Assembly: GCA_017643925.1 (NCBI GenBank) | Contig: JAEPML010000003.1 | Location: 62,001 to 126,000, forward strand | Source: Roseibium sp. | GTDB lineage: Bacteria; Pseudomonadota; Alphaproteobacteria; Rhizobiales; Stappiaceae | Direction of reading: 5' to 3' | DNA length: 64,000 nt | Part shown: positions 40,029 to 48,777 of the stretch, in pieces | Layout: the number at the start of each line of letters is the position of its first letter | Numbering within the stretch: position 1 is the first letter of the stretch | Notes under the pieces: model-generated | What the model was told of the DNA's origin: nothing | Database searches by the model: none | What the model saw: only the letters and a program-made list of their open reading frames with translations | Made by a program: the position numbers and the translations under genes

Positions 40029-40592
40029 TTAACGAAACTTTCGCCACATGGGCTGTTGATTGGTTGTTGCGGCAGGTCTCCGCTTGCTTTCTCTCGGAAG
40101 GTACGCTTTTTGCGAGCAAGGACCGCAATAGATTTGCCCTGGATCTGTCGGGGCTCCACAATATCGGAACTGCGGAGACTGTGGGTCCCCTATGGGCCAG
40201 CGACAGGTATGGGCATCAAGCTCCTGTATCGTCAGGTATCGGCTCATCGGAATGACATTGTTCTTTTCGGCAAGTTTTTGGGGCAGAGGTTCAGGTAGAT
40301 GAGAAGGTGAACGAGCCTGCGCGGCGGTTGCGCCCACAGCTGTTCGTGCCTTAGCGGGTTTTCGGGGCTGCTTAGCCACCTGCTTCGATTCTGGCTTGGC
40401 TTTTTTGACAGGCCTTGTGCTGGTTTTTTGCCTTCCCGACAAACCGAGGCGATGGACCTTTCCAATCACGGCATTGCGTGTGACTCCACCCAGTTGAGAC
40501 GCGATTTGACTGGCGCTCAACCCCTCTATCCAAAGCGTCTTCAGTTGTTCCACGCGGTCATTTGTCCAAGTCGTTCCAGAACCCGCCGACAT
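40029..40592 (-). CDS. GcrA-family cell cycle regulator (island copy)
   Basis: The 187-residue protein has the full GcrA N-terminal DNA-binding domain (LSASQIASQLGGVTRNAVIG, then KVHRLGLSGR). A Lys/Ala/Pro-rich linker and the C-terminal domain TCRWPIGDPQSPQFRYCGAP with YCGPC follow. In typical GcrA the last pair is CxxH (often YCxHH); here it is CxxC. GcrA binds sigma70 and GANTC-methylated promoters in Caulobacter and relatives. This copy is on a mobile island next to thrS, so it is probably a paralogue of a core gcrA elsewhere. An inverted repeat lies upstream at 40616-40640. Confidence 0.88.
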   Translation of the reverse strand: MSAGSGTTWTNDRVEQLKTLWIEGLSASQIASQLGGVTRNAVIGKVHRLGLSGRQKTSTRPVKKAKPESKQVAKQPRKPAKARTAVGATAAQARSPSHLPEPLPQKLAEKNNVIPMSRYLTIQELDAHTCRWPIGDPQSPQFRYCGAPTDPGQIYCGPCSQKAYLPRESKRRPAATTNQQPMWRKFR

Positions 40593-40615
40593 GTCGCCTC
40601 ACTTTTCAACCTTCT

Positions 40616-40640
40616 CGCGACATTTCGAAAAGCTGTCGCG
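40616..40640 (-). promoter_or_regulatory. Inverted repeat upstream of the gcrA-like gene
   Basis: CGCGACA-N11-TGTCGCG is a perfect seven-base inverted repeat, 24-48 bases before the gcrA-like start. It could be an operator or a leader hairpin. No T-run follows on the minus strand. Confidence 0.4.
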
Positions 40641-40833
40641 TTGAGGTCTCGATTTTTAGTTTTGTCAAAGTCCGTTGCATCAAGGCTTGCTTCTCGAAAT
40701 GAAAAGCAGTGCCCTGGTTGCGTTTCCCTCGTTGGTTTGCGCGAATCCGGGACACCCTGCCAACCATTCGTCCAGTCAATGATTGCCAGCTGTTCTCATT
40801 CCCAGGCAAAAAGAGAAGTTGCGGGTCCTCAGG

Positions 40834-42825
40834 TCATCCGGTTTGACTCAAAGCTTCTTCCATCAGCTCGGGAGCGCCTTGCGAGCCGGAAGGCAAAGGA
40901 GTTGTTGTCATCGAACGCGGTGCTTGCGCTTCTTCCGCGATCAAATCCAACGCTTCTTCAAGGGCCAAAACGTTTGTTTGGGATGAGCCAAGCCGACGAA
41001 TGGAAACGGTCCGGCTTTCCAGTTCGTTCTTTCCGAGAATGACGAGAATTGGAACCTTTTTCAGGCTGTGTTCCCGAACCTTGTAAGGGATCTTTTCGTT
41101 CCGAAGATCACTTTCCACCCTAATGTTTCGTGCCCTTAGAGCCGCTGTGACCTCGTCGGCGTAATCGTCCACTTTGGAGGTAATTGTTGTCACAACAGCC
41201 TGCACTGGAGCCAGCCAAAGCGGGAGTTTTCCAGCATGATGTTCAATCAAGATGCCCGTGAAGCGCTCAAGGGAACCAAACATCGCCCGGTGCAGCATGA
41301 CCGGTGTGACCTTTTGGCCCTTGTCATCAACATAGAAGGTTCCGAAGCGATCCGGCAGATTGAAATCCACCTGGAGCGTTCCGCACTGCCAGTCACGACC
41401 AATAGCATCGCGCAGCACGTATTCGAGCTTGGGGCCGTAAAAGGCGCCTTCTCCCTCATTGACGGAATAAGGTCTGCCCAAAGTGTCCAGGGCATTGCGA
41501 AGCGACTGTTCGGAGCGATCCCATGACTCATCAGAACCGATCCGATGCTCTGGCCTGGTCGACAGCTTTATGCGGATGTCTGTGAAACCGAAGTCGGCAT
41601 AAATCGACAGGATCAGGTCATTGACCTTGATGCACTCGGCGGTGAGTTGATCTTCTGTACAGAAGATGTGTGCATCATCCTGCGTGAAGGACCGGACGCG
41701 CAAAAGACCATGCAATGCCCCAGACGGCTCGTACCGATGCACTTTCCCAAACTCCGCGATCTTGAGAGGCATGTCACGATAACTCTTGAGACCTTGCTTG
41801 TAGATCAGCATGTGGCCGGGACAGTTCATCGGTTTGAGGGCGAAGTCGCGATCATCCTCGGTCTTCGTTGTGAACATGTGCTCACGATAGTTTTGCCAGT
41901 GGCCCGAGGTTTCCCAGAGATTTCGATCCATGATATCGGGCGTGTTGACTTCGGTGTAGCCGGCAGCAGCTTGCCGGTCGCGCATGTAGGCGATGAGGCT
42001 CTGGAATAAAGACCAGCCCTTCGCGTGCCAAAAAACCGATCCTGGCGCTTCTTCCTGAAAGTGAAAAAGATCCATTTCTCTGCCGAGACGCCTGTGATCC
42101 CTTTTCTCCGCTTCCTCGAGCATTTTGAGGTGTGCGTCGAGTTCTTCCGGTGTTGCAAACGCTGTACCGTAGATACGCGTCAACATCGGATTGTTGGCGT
42201 CTCCGCGCCAATATGCTCCCGCGACCTTGGTCAATTTGAACGCAGATCCAATCTTGCCTGTCGAAGTCATATGCGGACCTCGGCACAGGTCGAGCCAGTC
42301 TCCCTGCCGATAGATTTTGATCGGTTCCCCCTCCGGGATTGCATCAACAAGCTCGACCTTGAAATGTTCGCCCTTATCCCGAAAGAAGCTTTTGGCCTCT
42401 TCGCGGTCCCAAACTTCTCGTGTGAAGACTTGGTTCCGGGCCACGATTTCTCGCATACGGGCTTCAATGACCGGCAGGTCGTCCGGTGTGAACGGAGTGT
42501 CTCGCGCAAAGTCATAGAAAAAGCCGTTTTCGATGACCGGCCCAATGGTCGCCTGCGTCCCGGGAAACAGCTCCTGCACCGCTTCGGCAAGAACATGTGC
42601 AGCGTCATGGCGAATGAGTTCCAATGCGCGCGCGTCCTCGCGCATGATGAACTCGACATTGGCGTCTTGCGTCAAAGGCGCGGACAGATCCGTGAGATTG
42701 CCGTCCAACGTCATCGCGATTGCTTTTTTCTTGAGCGAAGGCGCGATTGAAGCTGCGATATCCGAACCTGTCACCGGTTCTTCAAATGTACGTTGTCCAC
42801 CGTCTGGCAGGGTAATGAGGACCAT
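40834..42825 (-). CDS. thrS: Threonyl-tRNA synthetase (island copy)
   Basis: The 663-residue enzyme is complete: a TGS domain (residues 1-62), an editing domain with HDAAH and DLCRGPH, a class II catalytic core and an anticodon domain. The zinc ligands of E. coli ThrRS are kept: Cys in MNCPGHM, His in DDAHIFC and His in [14 protein letters not shown]. It therefore still needs zinc for threonine recognition. Its place on an island beside a Zur operator suggests an extra copy made when zinc is short. One of two ThrRS genes in Anabaena is Zur-controlled in this way. The promoter region is shared divergently with cysS, about 630 bases away. Confidence 0.95.
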   Translation of the reverse strand: MVLITLPDGGQRTFEEPVTGSDIAASIAPSLKKKAIAMTLDGNLTDLSAPLTQDANVEFIMREDARALELIRHDAAHVLAEAVQELFPGTQATIGPVIENGFFYDFARDTPFTPDDLPVIEARMREIVARNQVFTREVWDREEAKSFFRDKGEHFKVELVDAIPEGEPIKIYRQGDWLDLCRGPHMTSTGKIGSAFKLTKVAGAYWRGDANNPMLTRIYGTAFATPEELDAHLKMLEEAEKRDHRRLGREMDLFHFQEEAPGSVFWHAKGWSLFQSLIAYMRDRQAAAGYTEVNTPDIMDRNLWETSGHWQNYREHMFTTKTEDDRDFALKPMNCPGHMLIYKQGLKSYRDMPLKIAEFGKVHRYEPSGALHGLLRVRSFTQDDAHIFCTEDQLTAECIKVNDLILSIYADFGFTDIRIKLSTRPEHRIGSDESWDRSEQSLRNALDTLGRPYSVNEGEGAFYGPKLEYVLRDAIGRDWQCGTLQVDFNLPDRFGTFYVDDKGQKVTPVMLHRAMFGSLERFTGILIEHHAGKLPLWLAPVQAVVTTITSKVDDYADEVTAALRARNIRVESDLRNEKIPYKVREHSLKKVPILVILGKNELESRTVSIRRLGSSQTNVLALEEALDLIAEEAQAPRSMTTTPLPSGSQGAPELMEEALSQTG

Positions 42826-43120
42826 GGCTAATCTCGAAATTTTGGGCGAGCGATTGATTGTTCCGCGCTATCGTTTCGAAGCTCGGAGGGATTTGGGAGT
42901 GAATGCGCTGGCAATACCAAGCTCAAAGATTTTCCAAAGGCAGAGGAACTTCTTGGCTGAAAATTCCGGCAAACAGTTTCATCTCCTTCGTACTCAAACT
43001 CGGTCTCCGTTGCGCTCGGTTCGCGCACAGACGGAGTTCCATCCGACGGAAACGACTTTTGAACTGCAAGATGGGAAATCGAGGCAAATTGAGCTTGGGT
43101 AACCAGTCATTGTGAATTTA

Positions 43121-43137
43121 ATGTTATAACGTAACAT
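43121..43137. promoter_or_regulatory. Zur-type operator 1 (thrS side)
   Basis: ATGTTATAACGTAACAT is a perfect ATGTTA-N5-TAACAT palindrome. The known proteobacterial Zur consensus is an AT-rich palindrome centred on TGTTATA-TATAACA. It lies 296 bases upstream of thrS. Confidence 0.75.
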
Positions 43138-43347
43138 ATCGGATAGCAATATCTGTCGATTTGCTTGAATGCAATAAAGAGCGTTCGAAGTGCACAAGAG
43201 GTTTCAACTATCTTTGAACATCGCTTTTTGAGTTGTGTGCATCTGGGTCTTGGAAGACACACGAAACTCTAGGAACAACTGGCTCAACAATCGCGTCTTT
43301 GTAAAGTGCTGCATTGTTCAGATGGCAGCGGGGTTCAATCTTAAGAA

Positions 43348-43369
43348 ATGTTACTTTATAACATAACAT
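43348..43369. promoter_or_regulatory. Zur-type operator 2 (cysS side)
   Basis: ATGTTACTTTATAACAT (43348-43364) again gives perfect ATGTTA-N5-TAACAT arms. A further TAACAT half-site follows directly (43364-43369). It lies about 90 bases before the cysS start. Confidence 0.75.
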
Positions 43370-43455
43370 ATTCATTCAAATCGGCGTCGATTTAACGAGG
43401 CCGATGTGACAACTCCGAGAAATCTCCGCAACCAAAACAGCTGCCATTTTGATCG

Positions 43456-44796
43456 ATGCTAAGACTCTTTAACTCCATGGGCCGGAAGGTTGAGACCTTT
43501 GCCCCACGCGACCCCAAACATGCGCGCATGTATGTTTGTGGTCCGACCGTTTATTCATTTGCGCATATTGGCAACGCACGCCCAGCTGTGGTGTTCGACG
43601 TGCTGGCGCGCGTGTTACGCCGACAGGTGGCGCAACTCACCTATGCGCGCAACATCACGGATGTGGATGACAAAATCATTGCGTCCGCAGCAGTCCAGGG
43701 CGTGACTTGCGATGAAATTGCCGCGCGTTTTACCGAGGCCTATCACACCGACCTGTCTGCCCTCGGCGTTGTGCCTCCTGACATCGAGCCGCATGCGACG
43801 GCTCATATCGGGCCGATGATCTCGATGATCGAAGAATTGATTGATAAAGGGCGGGCCTATGAAGCTGAAGGGCATGTGCTTTATCACATTCCCAGCTTTG
43901 CAGACTATGGGAAGCTGTCTGGCGCAAATCCAGATGAAATGCTTTCAGGTGCCCGCGTTGAAGTTGCACCATTCAAACGGGACCCGCGCGACTTCGTTCT
44001 CTGGAAGCCGTCCAGTGCAGAACAACCCGGATGGGAAAGTCCTTGGGGGTTTGGCAGACCGGGATGGCACATCGAATGCTCGGCGATGATCCGGACGCAT
44101 CTGGGGGACCAAATCGACATTCACGGGGGAGGGATCGATCTTCGGTTTCCCCATCATGAAAATGAGATTGCACAAGGCACGGACGCGCGTTTCTGGGTAC
44201 ACAATGGGCACGTCACGGTCTCCGGGGCAAAGATGTCCAAGTCTCTTGGAAACATTCTTTTGGTTCGTGATCTTTTGAAGGATACGCCGGGAGAGGCGAT
44301 CCGATATGCGTTGCTGTCCGCGCATTACCGTCAGCCGCTTGATTGGACACCAGAAGCTGCACGCGCTGCGCGGGCAGCGCTCGATCGCCTGTATGGCGCG
44401 CTTCGTGATCAGCCGGATGCTGAGCCGAACCCCAAAGACATGGAACCCGTGTTCGCGGCGCTTGACGATGATTTGAACACGCCTGCCGCGCTGGCGGCTC
44501 TTCACGAGCTTGCCGGGCAGGTTCATTCGAATCCTGATCCAGTTCGCAAGATGGAGATCGCGGCAAGCCTCCGCGAGGCAGGTGCGCTTGTCGGCATATT
44601 GCAGCAGGACGCGACGGCTTGGGCGCAGGCGGGAGCGGGCGAAATTGCACAAATAGAAGCCCTTGTGTCTGAACGTGCCGAAGCGCGTGCAAATCGAGAC
44701 TGGGCACATGCAGACGCATTGCGAGATGAGCTTCTGGTTCTCGGAATTGAGGTCGAGGATGTTGGCGGCGAGAGCCGCTGGCGCGTGCGGGCTTAA
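43456..44796 (+). CDS. cysS: Cysteinyl-tRNA synthetase (island copy)
   Basis: The 446-residue class I synthetase has the HIGH motif as SFAHIGNAR and KMSKS as AKMSKSLGN. The zinc site that selects cysteine is intact: Cys in VCGPTVY, Cys in GWHIECSAM, and His and Glu in FPHHENE. Length and C-terminal part are normal. It is presumably a second copy, read divergently from thrS with a Zur-type palindrome 90 bases upstream. The ribosome-binding site is weak. A cytidine deaminase gene, another zinc enzyme, follows by 122 bases. Confidence 0.95.
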   Translation: MLRLFNSMGRKVETFAPRDPKHARMYVCGPTVYSFAHIGNARPAVVFDVLARVLRRQVAQLTYARNITDVDDKIIASAAVQGVTCDEIAARFTEAYHTDLSALGVVPPDIEPHATAHIGPMISMIEELIDKGRAYEAEGHVLYHIPSFADYGKLSGANPDEMLSGARVEVAPFKRDPRDFVLWKPSSAEQPGWESPWGFGRPGWHIECSAMIRTHLGDQIDIHGGGIDLRFPHHENEIAQGTDARFWVHNGHVTVSGAKMSKSLGNILLVRDLLKDTPGEAIRYALLSAHYRQPLDWTPEAARAARAALDRLYGALRDQPDAEPNPKDMEPVFAALDDDLNTPAALAALHELAGQVHSNPDPVRKMEIAASLREAGALVGILQQDATAWAQAGAGEIAQIEALVSERAEARANRDWAHADALRDELLVLGIEVEDVGGESRWRVRA

Positions 44797-44918
44797 GACC
44801 GTTTTTCACCACTTCTTGACTGGAGATCGGCCTGGTTTCCAGTCTTGCAAATATTCGGGTTGAGACGCCGCCCCGTTCTTGAGAACAACTTTTACACTCC
44901 CCAAAACAAGGTTTTGAA

Positions 44919-45326
44919 ATGACGACTTCCGTACCTGACTTGCGTGCCGCGGCTGCATCTGTTCGCGAAAATGCTTATGCGCCCTACTCCAATTTCAAGG
45001 TAGGTGCAGCGATGCGCGCCAAATCGGGCAAGATCTATGTTGGAGCCAATGTCGAAAACGTGTCCTACCCGGTTGGAACCTGCGCAGAAGAAGCCGCACT
45101 CGCTGCAATGATTGCTGCAGGCGAAACCGAAGTCGTTGAGGCTTATGTCATCGCAGACTGCGCCGAACCCATTCCACCTTGTGGCGCTTGCCGTCAGCGC
45201 CTCAAGGAATTTGGCAAGGATGATGTCACCGTGTGGTTGGGGACTACGGACGGAGCGGAGGAGGCAACAACGATCGGTGATTTGTTACCCGGCGCCTTTG
45301 ATACCGCTCATATGGCACGTAGCTAG
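44919..45326 (+). CDS. cdd: Cytidine deaminase
   Basis: The 135-residue homotetrameric-type enzyme deaminates cytidine and deoxycytidine. The zinc motifs are intact: GTCAEEAAL (Cys-Ala-Glu with the catalytic Glu) and PPCGACRQRL. VGANVENVSYP binds the nucleoside. It uses zinc directly and follows cysS in the same direction, probably in the same Zur-controlled unit. AAGG lies at 44908-44911. Confidence 0.93.
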   Translation: MTTSVPDLRAAAASVRENAYAPYSNFKVGAAMRAKSGKIYVGANVENVSYPVGTCAEEAALAAMIAAGETEVVEAYVIADCAEPIPPCGACRQRLKEFGKDDVTVWLGTTDGAEEATTIGDLLPGAFDTAHMARS

Positions 45327-45401
45327 TTAATTGAGCGAAGCGGCCTCGACGGGCTTCAGATGTCGCTTAATATGACGGATAGCCAAATTTAATTAGAAAA
45401 A

Positions 45402-45418
45402 CATGACAAGGGTTCATG
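45402..45418. promoter_or_regulatory. Candidate MetR-type operator before the metR-like gene
   Basis: CATGACAAGGGTTCATG ends five bases before the start codon at 45423. It matches the 17-bp palindrome at 46408-46424 in 13 or 14 positions and resembles the TGAA-N5-TTCA box of MetR with one mismatch, which fits autoregulation. Confidence 0.55.
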
Positions 45419-45422
45419 GCAA

Positions 45423-46295
45423 ATGATCGATATCCAACCTTTGGCCATCCTTCGCGAAATTGATCGCACAGGTAGCCTGACCCAGGCTGCCGATCAATTG
45501 AACCTGACCCAGTCTGCCGTCAGTCATGCGATCCGTCGTTTCGAGGACCGTCACAGTGTCAAGCTTTGGCAACGTGAAGGGCACAAACTGCGTCTGACGC
45601 TTGCAGGCGAGTATCTATTGGGGTTGGCCTTGCGAGTGTTGCCCCAGCTTGAACATGGCGCAACTGTTCTTGAAGACTATGCACGTGGGCGGCGTGGTGC
45701 GATCAGAGTGGGGATGGAATGTCATCCGTGTCAGGATTGGCTGATGCGTGTGGTGGACCCGTTTCTGGCAGAATGGCCTGACGTCGAACTCGATGTAACC
45801 ACAGCCTTCCAATTTGGTGGTCTGGCAGCGCTTCTGAGCCACGAGATTGACATTCTCGTCACACCTGACCCGGTCGACCGTCCTGGGCTCGAATTCAAGC
45901 CTGTCTTCGACTACGAACTGGTATTGGCAGTTGCGGTGTCCGATCCCCTGGCACAAAAGCAAAGGGTTGAGCCTGAGGACCTGTCCGGCGAAACACTAAT
46001 TACATATCCGGTTTCCCGTGAAAGGCTGGATATCTATACCCGGTTTTTCGTTCCGGCCCACACTCTGCCTCGCCGTCATCGAACGGTGGAAACAACCGAT
46101 CTGATGTTGCGGCTCGTGGCATCGGGACGCGCGGTCAGTGCGACACCAGACTGGCTGTTGCGAGATGCTGAGGGGGTGAAGGGCGTGCGGCTCGGTGAGG
46201 GGATCAAGAAGTCGATCCATCTCGGGCATCGGGCGGGCAATATCACCAGTTACCTGCAAGGCTTCATCAATCTGGCCGAGAAGGTCCAGATCTGA
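45423..46295 (+). CDS. LysR-family regulator, MetR-like
   Basis: The 290-residue protein has an N-terminal HTH (GSLTQAADQLNLTQSAVSHA) and a LysR effector domain. It shares MetR hallmarks, notably VGMECHPCQDWL (MetR of E. coli has IECHSCIQWL), FDYELVLAV and LITYPVSRERLDIY. MetR senses homocysteine and controls methionine genes. It precedes mesX and mesD in the same direction, and a shared palindrome stands before metR and before mesX. Most likely it activates this methionine synthase unit. Confidence 0.88.
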   Translation: MIDIQPLAILREIDRTGSLTQAADQLNLTQSAVSHAIRRFEDRHSVKLWQREGHKLRLTLAGEYLLGLALRVLPQLEHGATVLEDYARGRRGAIRVGMECHPCQDWLMRVVDPFLAEWPDVELDVTTAFQFGGLAALLSHEIDILVTPDPVDRPGLEFKPVFDYELVLAVAVSDPLAQKQRVEPEDLSGETLITYPVSRERLDIYTRFFVPAHTLPRRHRTVETTDLMLRLVASGRAVSATPDWLLRDAEGVKGVRLGEGIKKSIHLGHRAGNITSYLQGFINLAEKVQI

Positions 46296-46560
46296 ACCGC
46301 TTTCCTATCGTCGCTAACGTCATCAAGTGTGGTTTGGCACGTGGCGCCGCAGAGAAGACTTAGGGTCCTGACCCTAGCTTGTTTGCGGCTTCCGCGCGGT
46401 TTTTCTTCATGACAACGAGTCATGTTTTTCTGAAAAGATATCATTTTTCATCATGTTAGAGCTCGTGCATACAAGGCGGGCCAACCCGATTTGTCGACTT
46501 CTATGACCTCCAAGAGAGCACGACGGGCAGGCGCATCAGGACACCTGAAGGATTCGGGGT
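46296..46560 (+). promoter_or_regulatory. mesX promoter region with two candidate MetR sites
   Basis: The spacer between metR and mesX contains CATGACAACGAGTCATG (46408-46424), a perfect CATGAC-N5-GTCATG palindrome. It also contains TGAA-AAGAT-ATCA (46431-46443), one mismatch from the TGAA-N5-TTCA box of E. coli MetR. The tandem arrangement fits an activator-controlled promoter. I found no SAM-II-like riboswitch. Confidence 0.55.
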
Positions 46561-46584
46561 TTGCATCAGAAGCGAACAAACGAG

Positions 46585-47568
46585 ATGACGATGACCAAAG
46601 ATTTCACATTCACGATCAAGAGCCTTCGGTTCGACGAAACCTACACGCCTGCAGACAACACGCGGCTTACGACCAATTTTGCAAATCTGGCGCGTGGAGA
46701 GCACCGGCTGGAGAACCTGCGCAAGGCTTTGCGAATGATTGATCGTCGATGCAACGCTCTGGCCTATTGGGACAATCCAGAGGGTGATCGCTACAGCCTG
46801 GAACTTGACATTGTCTCCGCCGAACTGGACGTTGAGGGATGCGGTGAAACATTTCCAGCTATCGAAGTTCTGAAGACGACAATTGTTGACAACAGGAATT
46901 CTGAGCGGATCGAAGGCATCGTCGGCAACAACTTCTCTTCGTTTGTTCGCGACTATGATTTCAGCGTGGTTCTTGCGGAACATAACAGGGGCAAGGATAA
47001 ATTCAGCGTTCCGGTCGACTTCGGCGATCTGCATGGACAAATCTTCAAGAGTTTTGTCGACTCCGATGTCTACAAGAATAGCTTCAAGAAACGCCCGGTG
47101 ATTTGTCTCAGCGTCTCTGACAGCAAGACCTACCATCTGAACAAGAATAAACACCCGGTGCTTGGTCGGGAATATCGGCCAAATGAAACCTCGCTGACCG
47201 AACGGTATTTCAGGAAAATGGGACTAGAGGTGCGCTACTTCATGCCACCGAACAGCGCCGCACCACTTGCGTTCTATTTCTTCGGAGACCTTCTAAACGA
47301 CTATACCAATCTCGAGCTGATCAGCACTATCAGCACGATGGAGACGTTTCAGAAGATCTACCGGCCCGAAATCTACAACGCCAATTCCATTGCCGGCGCA
47401 CACTATACGCCTAGCCTCCGGCACTCTGATCACTCCATCACCCAGATCGTCTACGACCGCGAAGAACGCAGCAGGTTGGCCGTTGAACAGGGTCGTTTTG
47501 CAGAGCAGCACTTCATAAAGCCGTATCAGGAAACCCTGAAAGCCTGGTCCGGACGACAAGCTGCCTGA
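46585..47568 (+). CDS. mesX: DUF1852 protein, partner of MesD methionine synthase
   Basis: The protein of about 327 residues belongs to DUF1852 (FTFTIKSLRFDETYTPADNT, RLTTNFANLARGEHRLENLR, FNFAxx-free core, RHSDHSITQIVYDREERSRL). In Acinetobacter baylyi this family (MesX) is required, with oxygen, for the folate- and cobalamin-independent methionine synthase MesD. The next gene, 31 bases on, is mesD. The start is uncertain: ATG 46585 or 46591, or TTG 46561, which has AAGGA eight bases upstream. Its chemistry is not known; the nearby flavin reductase suggests it may use reduced flavin. Confidence 0.88.
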   Translation: MTMTKDFTFTIKSLRFDETYTPADNTRLTTNFANLARGEHRLENLRKALRMIDRRCNALAYWDNPEGDRYSLELDIVSAELDVEGCGETFPAIEVLKTTIVDNRNSERIEGIVGNNFSSFVRDYDFSVVLAEHNRGKDKFSVPVDFGDLHGQIFKSFVDSDVYKNSFKKRPVICLSVSDSKTYHLNKNKHPVLGREYRPNETSLTERYFRKMGLEVRYFMPPNSAAPLAFYFFGDLLNDYTNLELISTISTMETFQKIYRPEIYNANSIAGAHYTPSLRHSDHSITQIVYDREERSRLAVEQGRFAEQHFIKPYQETLKAWSGRQAA

Positions 47569-47599
47569 ACAAATGCAATAAAACCAAGGAATTACTCAA

Positions 47600-48643
47600 A
47601 TGTCCGAACTTCTCCCCACATCTACAGCTGGTAGCCTGCCCAAACCCTCCTGGCTTGCTGAGCCCGAAAAACTCTGGTCGCCCTGGAAGCTGGAAGGTGG
47701 TGCACTGACCGAAGCCAAGCAGGACGCATTGCGCGTTTCGCTAAGTGAACAACAAAGCGCTGGTATCGACATTGTCAGTGACGGCGAACAAACGCGTCAG
47801 CATTTTGTCACGACCTTTATCGAACACCTGAGCGGTGTCGATTTCGAGAAACGCGAGACTGTTAGAATCCGAGATCGATATGATGCGAGCGTACCGACGG
47901 TCGTGGGCGCCGTCTCCCGGGAAGAACCCGTCTTCGTTGCAGACGCAAAGTTCTTGCGTCAGCAGACTGACAGCCCGATCAAATGGGCCTTGCCTGGTCC
48001 GATGACAATGATCGATACGCTTTATGATGCCCATTACAAGAGCCGTGAGAAACTTGCCTGGGAATTCGCCACCATTCTCAACCAGGAAGCCAAAGAACTG
48101 GAGGCTGCTGGTGTCGATATCATTCAGTTCGACGAGCCCGCGTTCAATGTCTTCTTTGAAGAGGTGAACGACTGGGGTATCGCAGCCCTGGAAAGGGCCG
48201 TCGAGGGGCTCCGGTGCGAAACGGCCGTGCACATTTGTTACGGCTATGGCATCAAGGCCAACACAGACTGGAAAAAGACCCTCGGCTCCGAATGGCGGCA
48301 ATACGAGGAAACGTTCCCCGCAATCCAGGCATCCAATATCGATATGGTTTCGCTGGAGTGCCACAACTCCCATGTCCCGCTTGATCTGATCGAACTAATC
48401 CGCGGCAAGAAAGTAATGGTCGGGGCCATCGACGTGGCGAGCAATATAATCGAGCAGCCGGAAGAGGTCGCCGCCACGCTGCGCAAAGCGCTGCAATTTG
48501 TCGATGTGGACAAGCTCTATCCTTGCACGAATTGCGGGATGGCGCCGCTCTCGCGCGAAGTCGCGCGTGGCAAACTCAGAGCCCTCAGTGCCGGTGCAGA
48601 AATTGTTCGCCGGGAGCTCACCGCGTCACGCGTTGCAGCCTGA
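47600..48643 (+). CDS. mesD: Core methionine synthase of the MesD family
   Basis: The 347-residue protein has only the catalytic half of MetE and no folate-binding N-terminal domain. The zinc-site residues are present: His211 and Cys213 (VHICYG), Glu253 (SLECHNS) and Cys312 (CTNCGMAPLSR). IIQFDEPAFN is the conserved barrel segment. MesD enzymes methylate homocysteine without methyl-folate or B12 and need MesX and oxygen. It follows mesX and precedes a flavin reductase gene. Confidence 0.9.
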   Translation: MSELLPTSTAGSLPKPSWLAEPEKLWSPWKLEGGALTEAKQDALRVSLSEQQSAGIDIVSDGEQTRQHFVTTFIEHLSGVDFEKRETVRIRDRYDASVPTVVGAVSREEPVFVADAKFLRQQTDSPIKWALPGPMTMIDTLYDAHYKSREKLAWEFATILNQEAKELEAAGVDIIQFDEPAFNVFFEEVNDWGIAALERAVEGLRCETAVHICYGYGIKANTDWKKTLGSEWRQYEETFPAIQASNIDMVSLECHNSHVPLDLIELIRGKKVMVGAIDVASNIIEQPEEVAATLRKALQFVDVDKLYPCTNCGMAPLSREVARGKLRALSAGAEIVRRELTASRVAA

Positions 48644-48667
48644 ACGCCAATCAAAACCAGTCAGATT

Positions 48668-48697
48668 CCGACCCGCACACATTCTTCGGTGGGTCGG
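48668..48697 (+). other. Hairpin between mesD and the flavin reductase gene
   Basis: CCGACCC and GGGTCGG are separated by 16 bases. There is no T-run, so it may be a stability or partial stop element that lowers the downstream gene, or may have no role. Confidence 0.4.
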
Positions 48698-48777
48698 GAT
48701 GGCCCTCTTGCGATCAGGTTCAGCTATTCGACCCGTTCAAAAGCGACAGCATCAACTTTAGACCTGAGATACCAATG

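Larger units (their letters stand above)
42826..43455. other. Divergent thrS-cysS regulatory region
   Basis: These 630 bases separate two start codons pointing outward. The right two thirds are AT-rich and hold two Zur-type palindromes (43121-43137 and 43348-43364). The 295 bases between the first palindrome and the thrS start would be a long leader. A frame of about 90 codons reads on the plus strand across 42823-43102, but its translation resembles nothing I know and I do not call it. Confidence 0.6.

Noticed and set aside
42823-43102. Plus-strand frame of about 90 codons in the thrS-cysS spacer
   Set aside because: It has no good ribosome-binding site, overlaps the thrS start region and resembles no known protein.
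42826-43455. T-box or riboswitch controlling thrS or cysS
   Set aside because: No T-box sequence or antiterminator pair is visible and T-boxes are essentially restricted to Gram-positives; the Zur-type palindromes explain the region better.
46296-46560. SAM-II riboswitch before mesX
   Set aside because: No matching pseudoknot-type sequence was found; the region has MetR-like palindromes instead.
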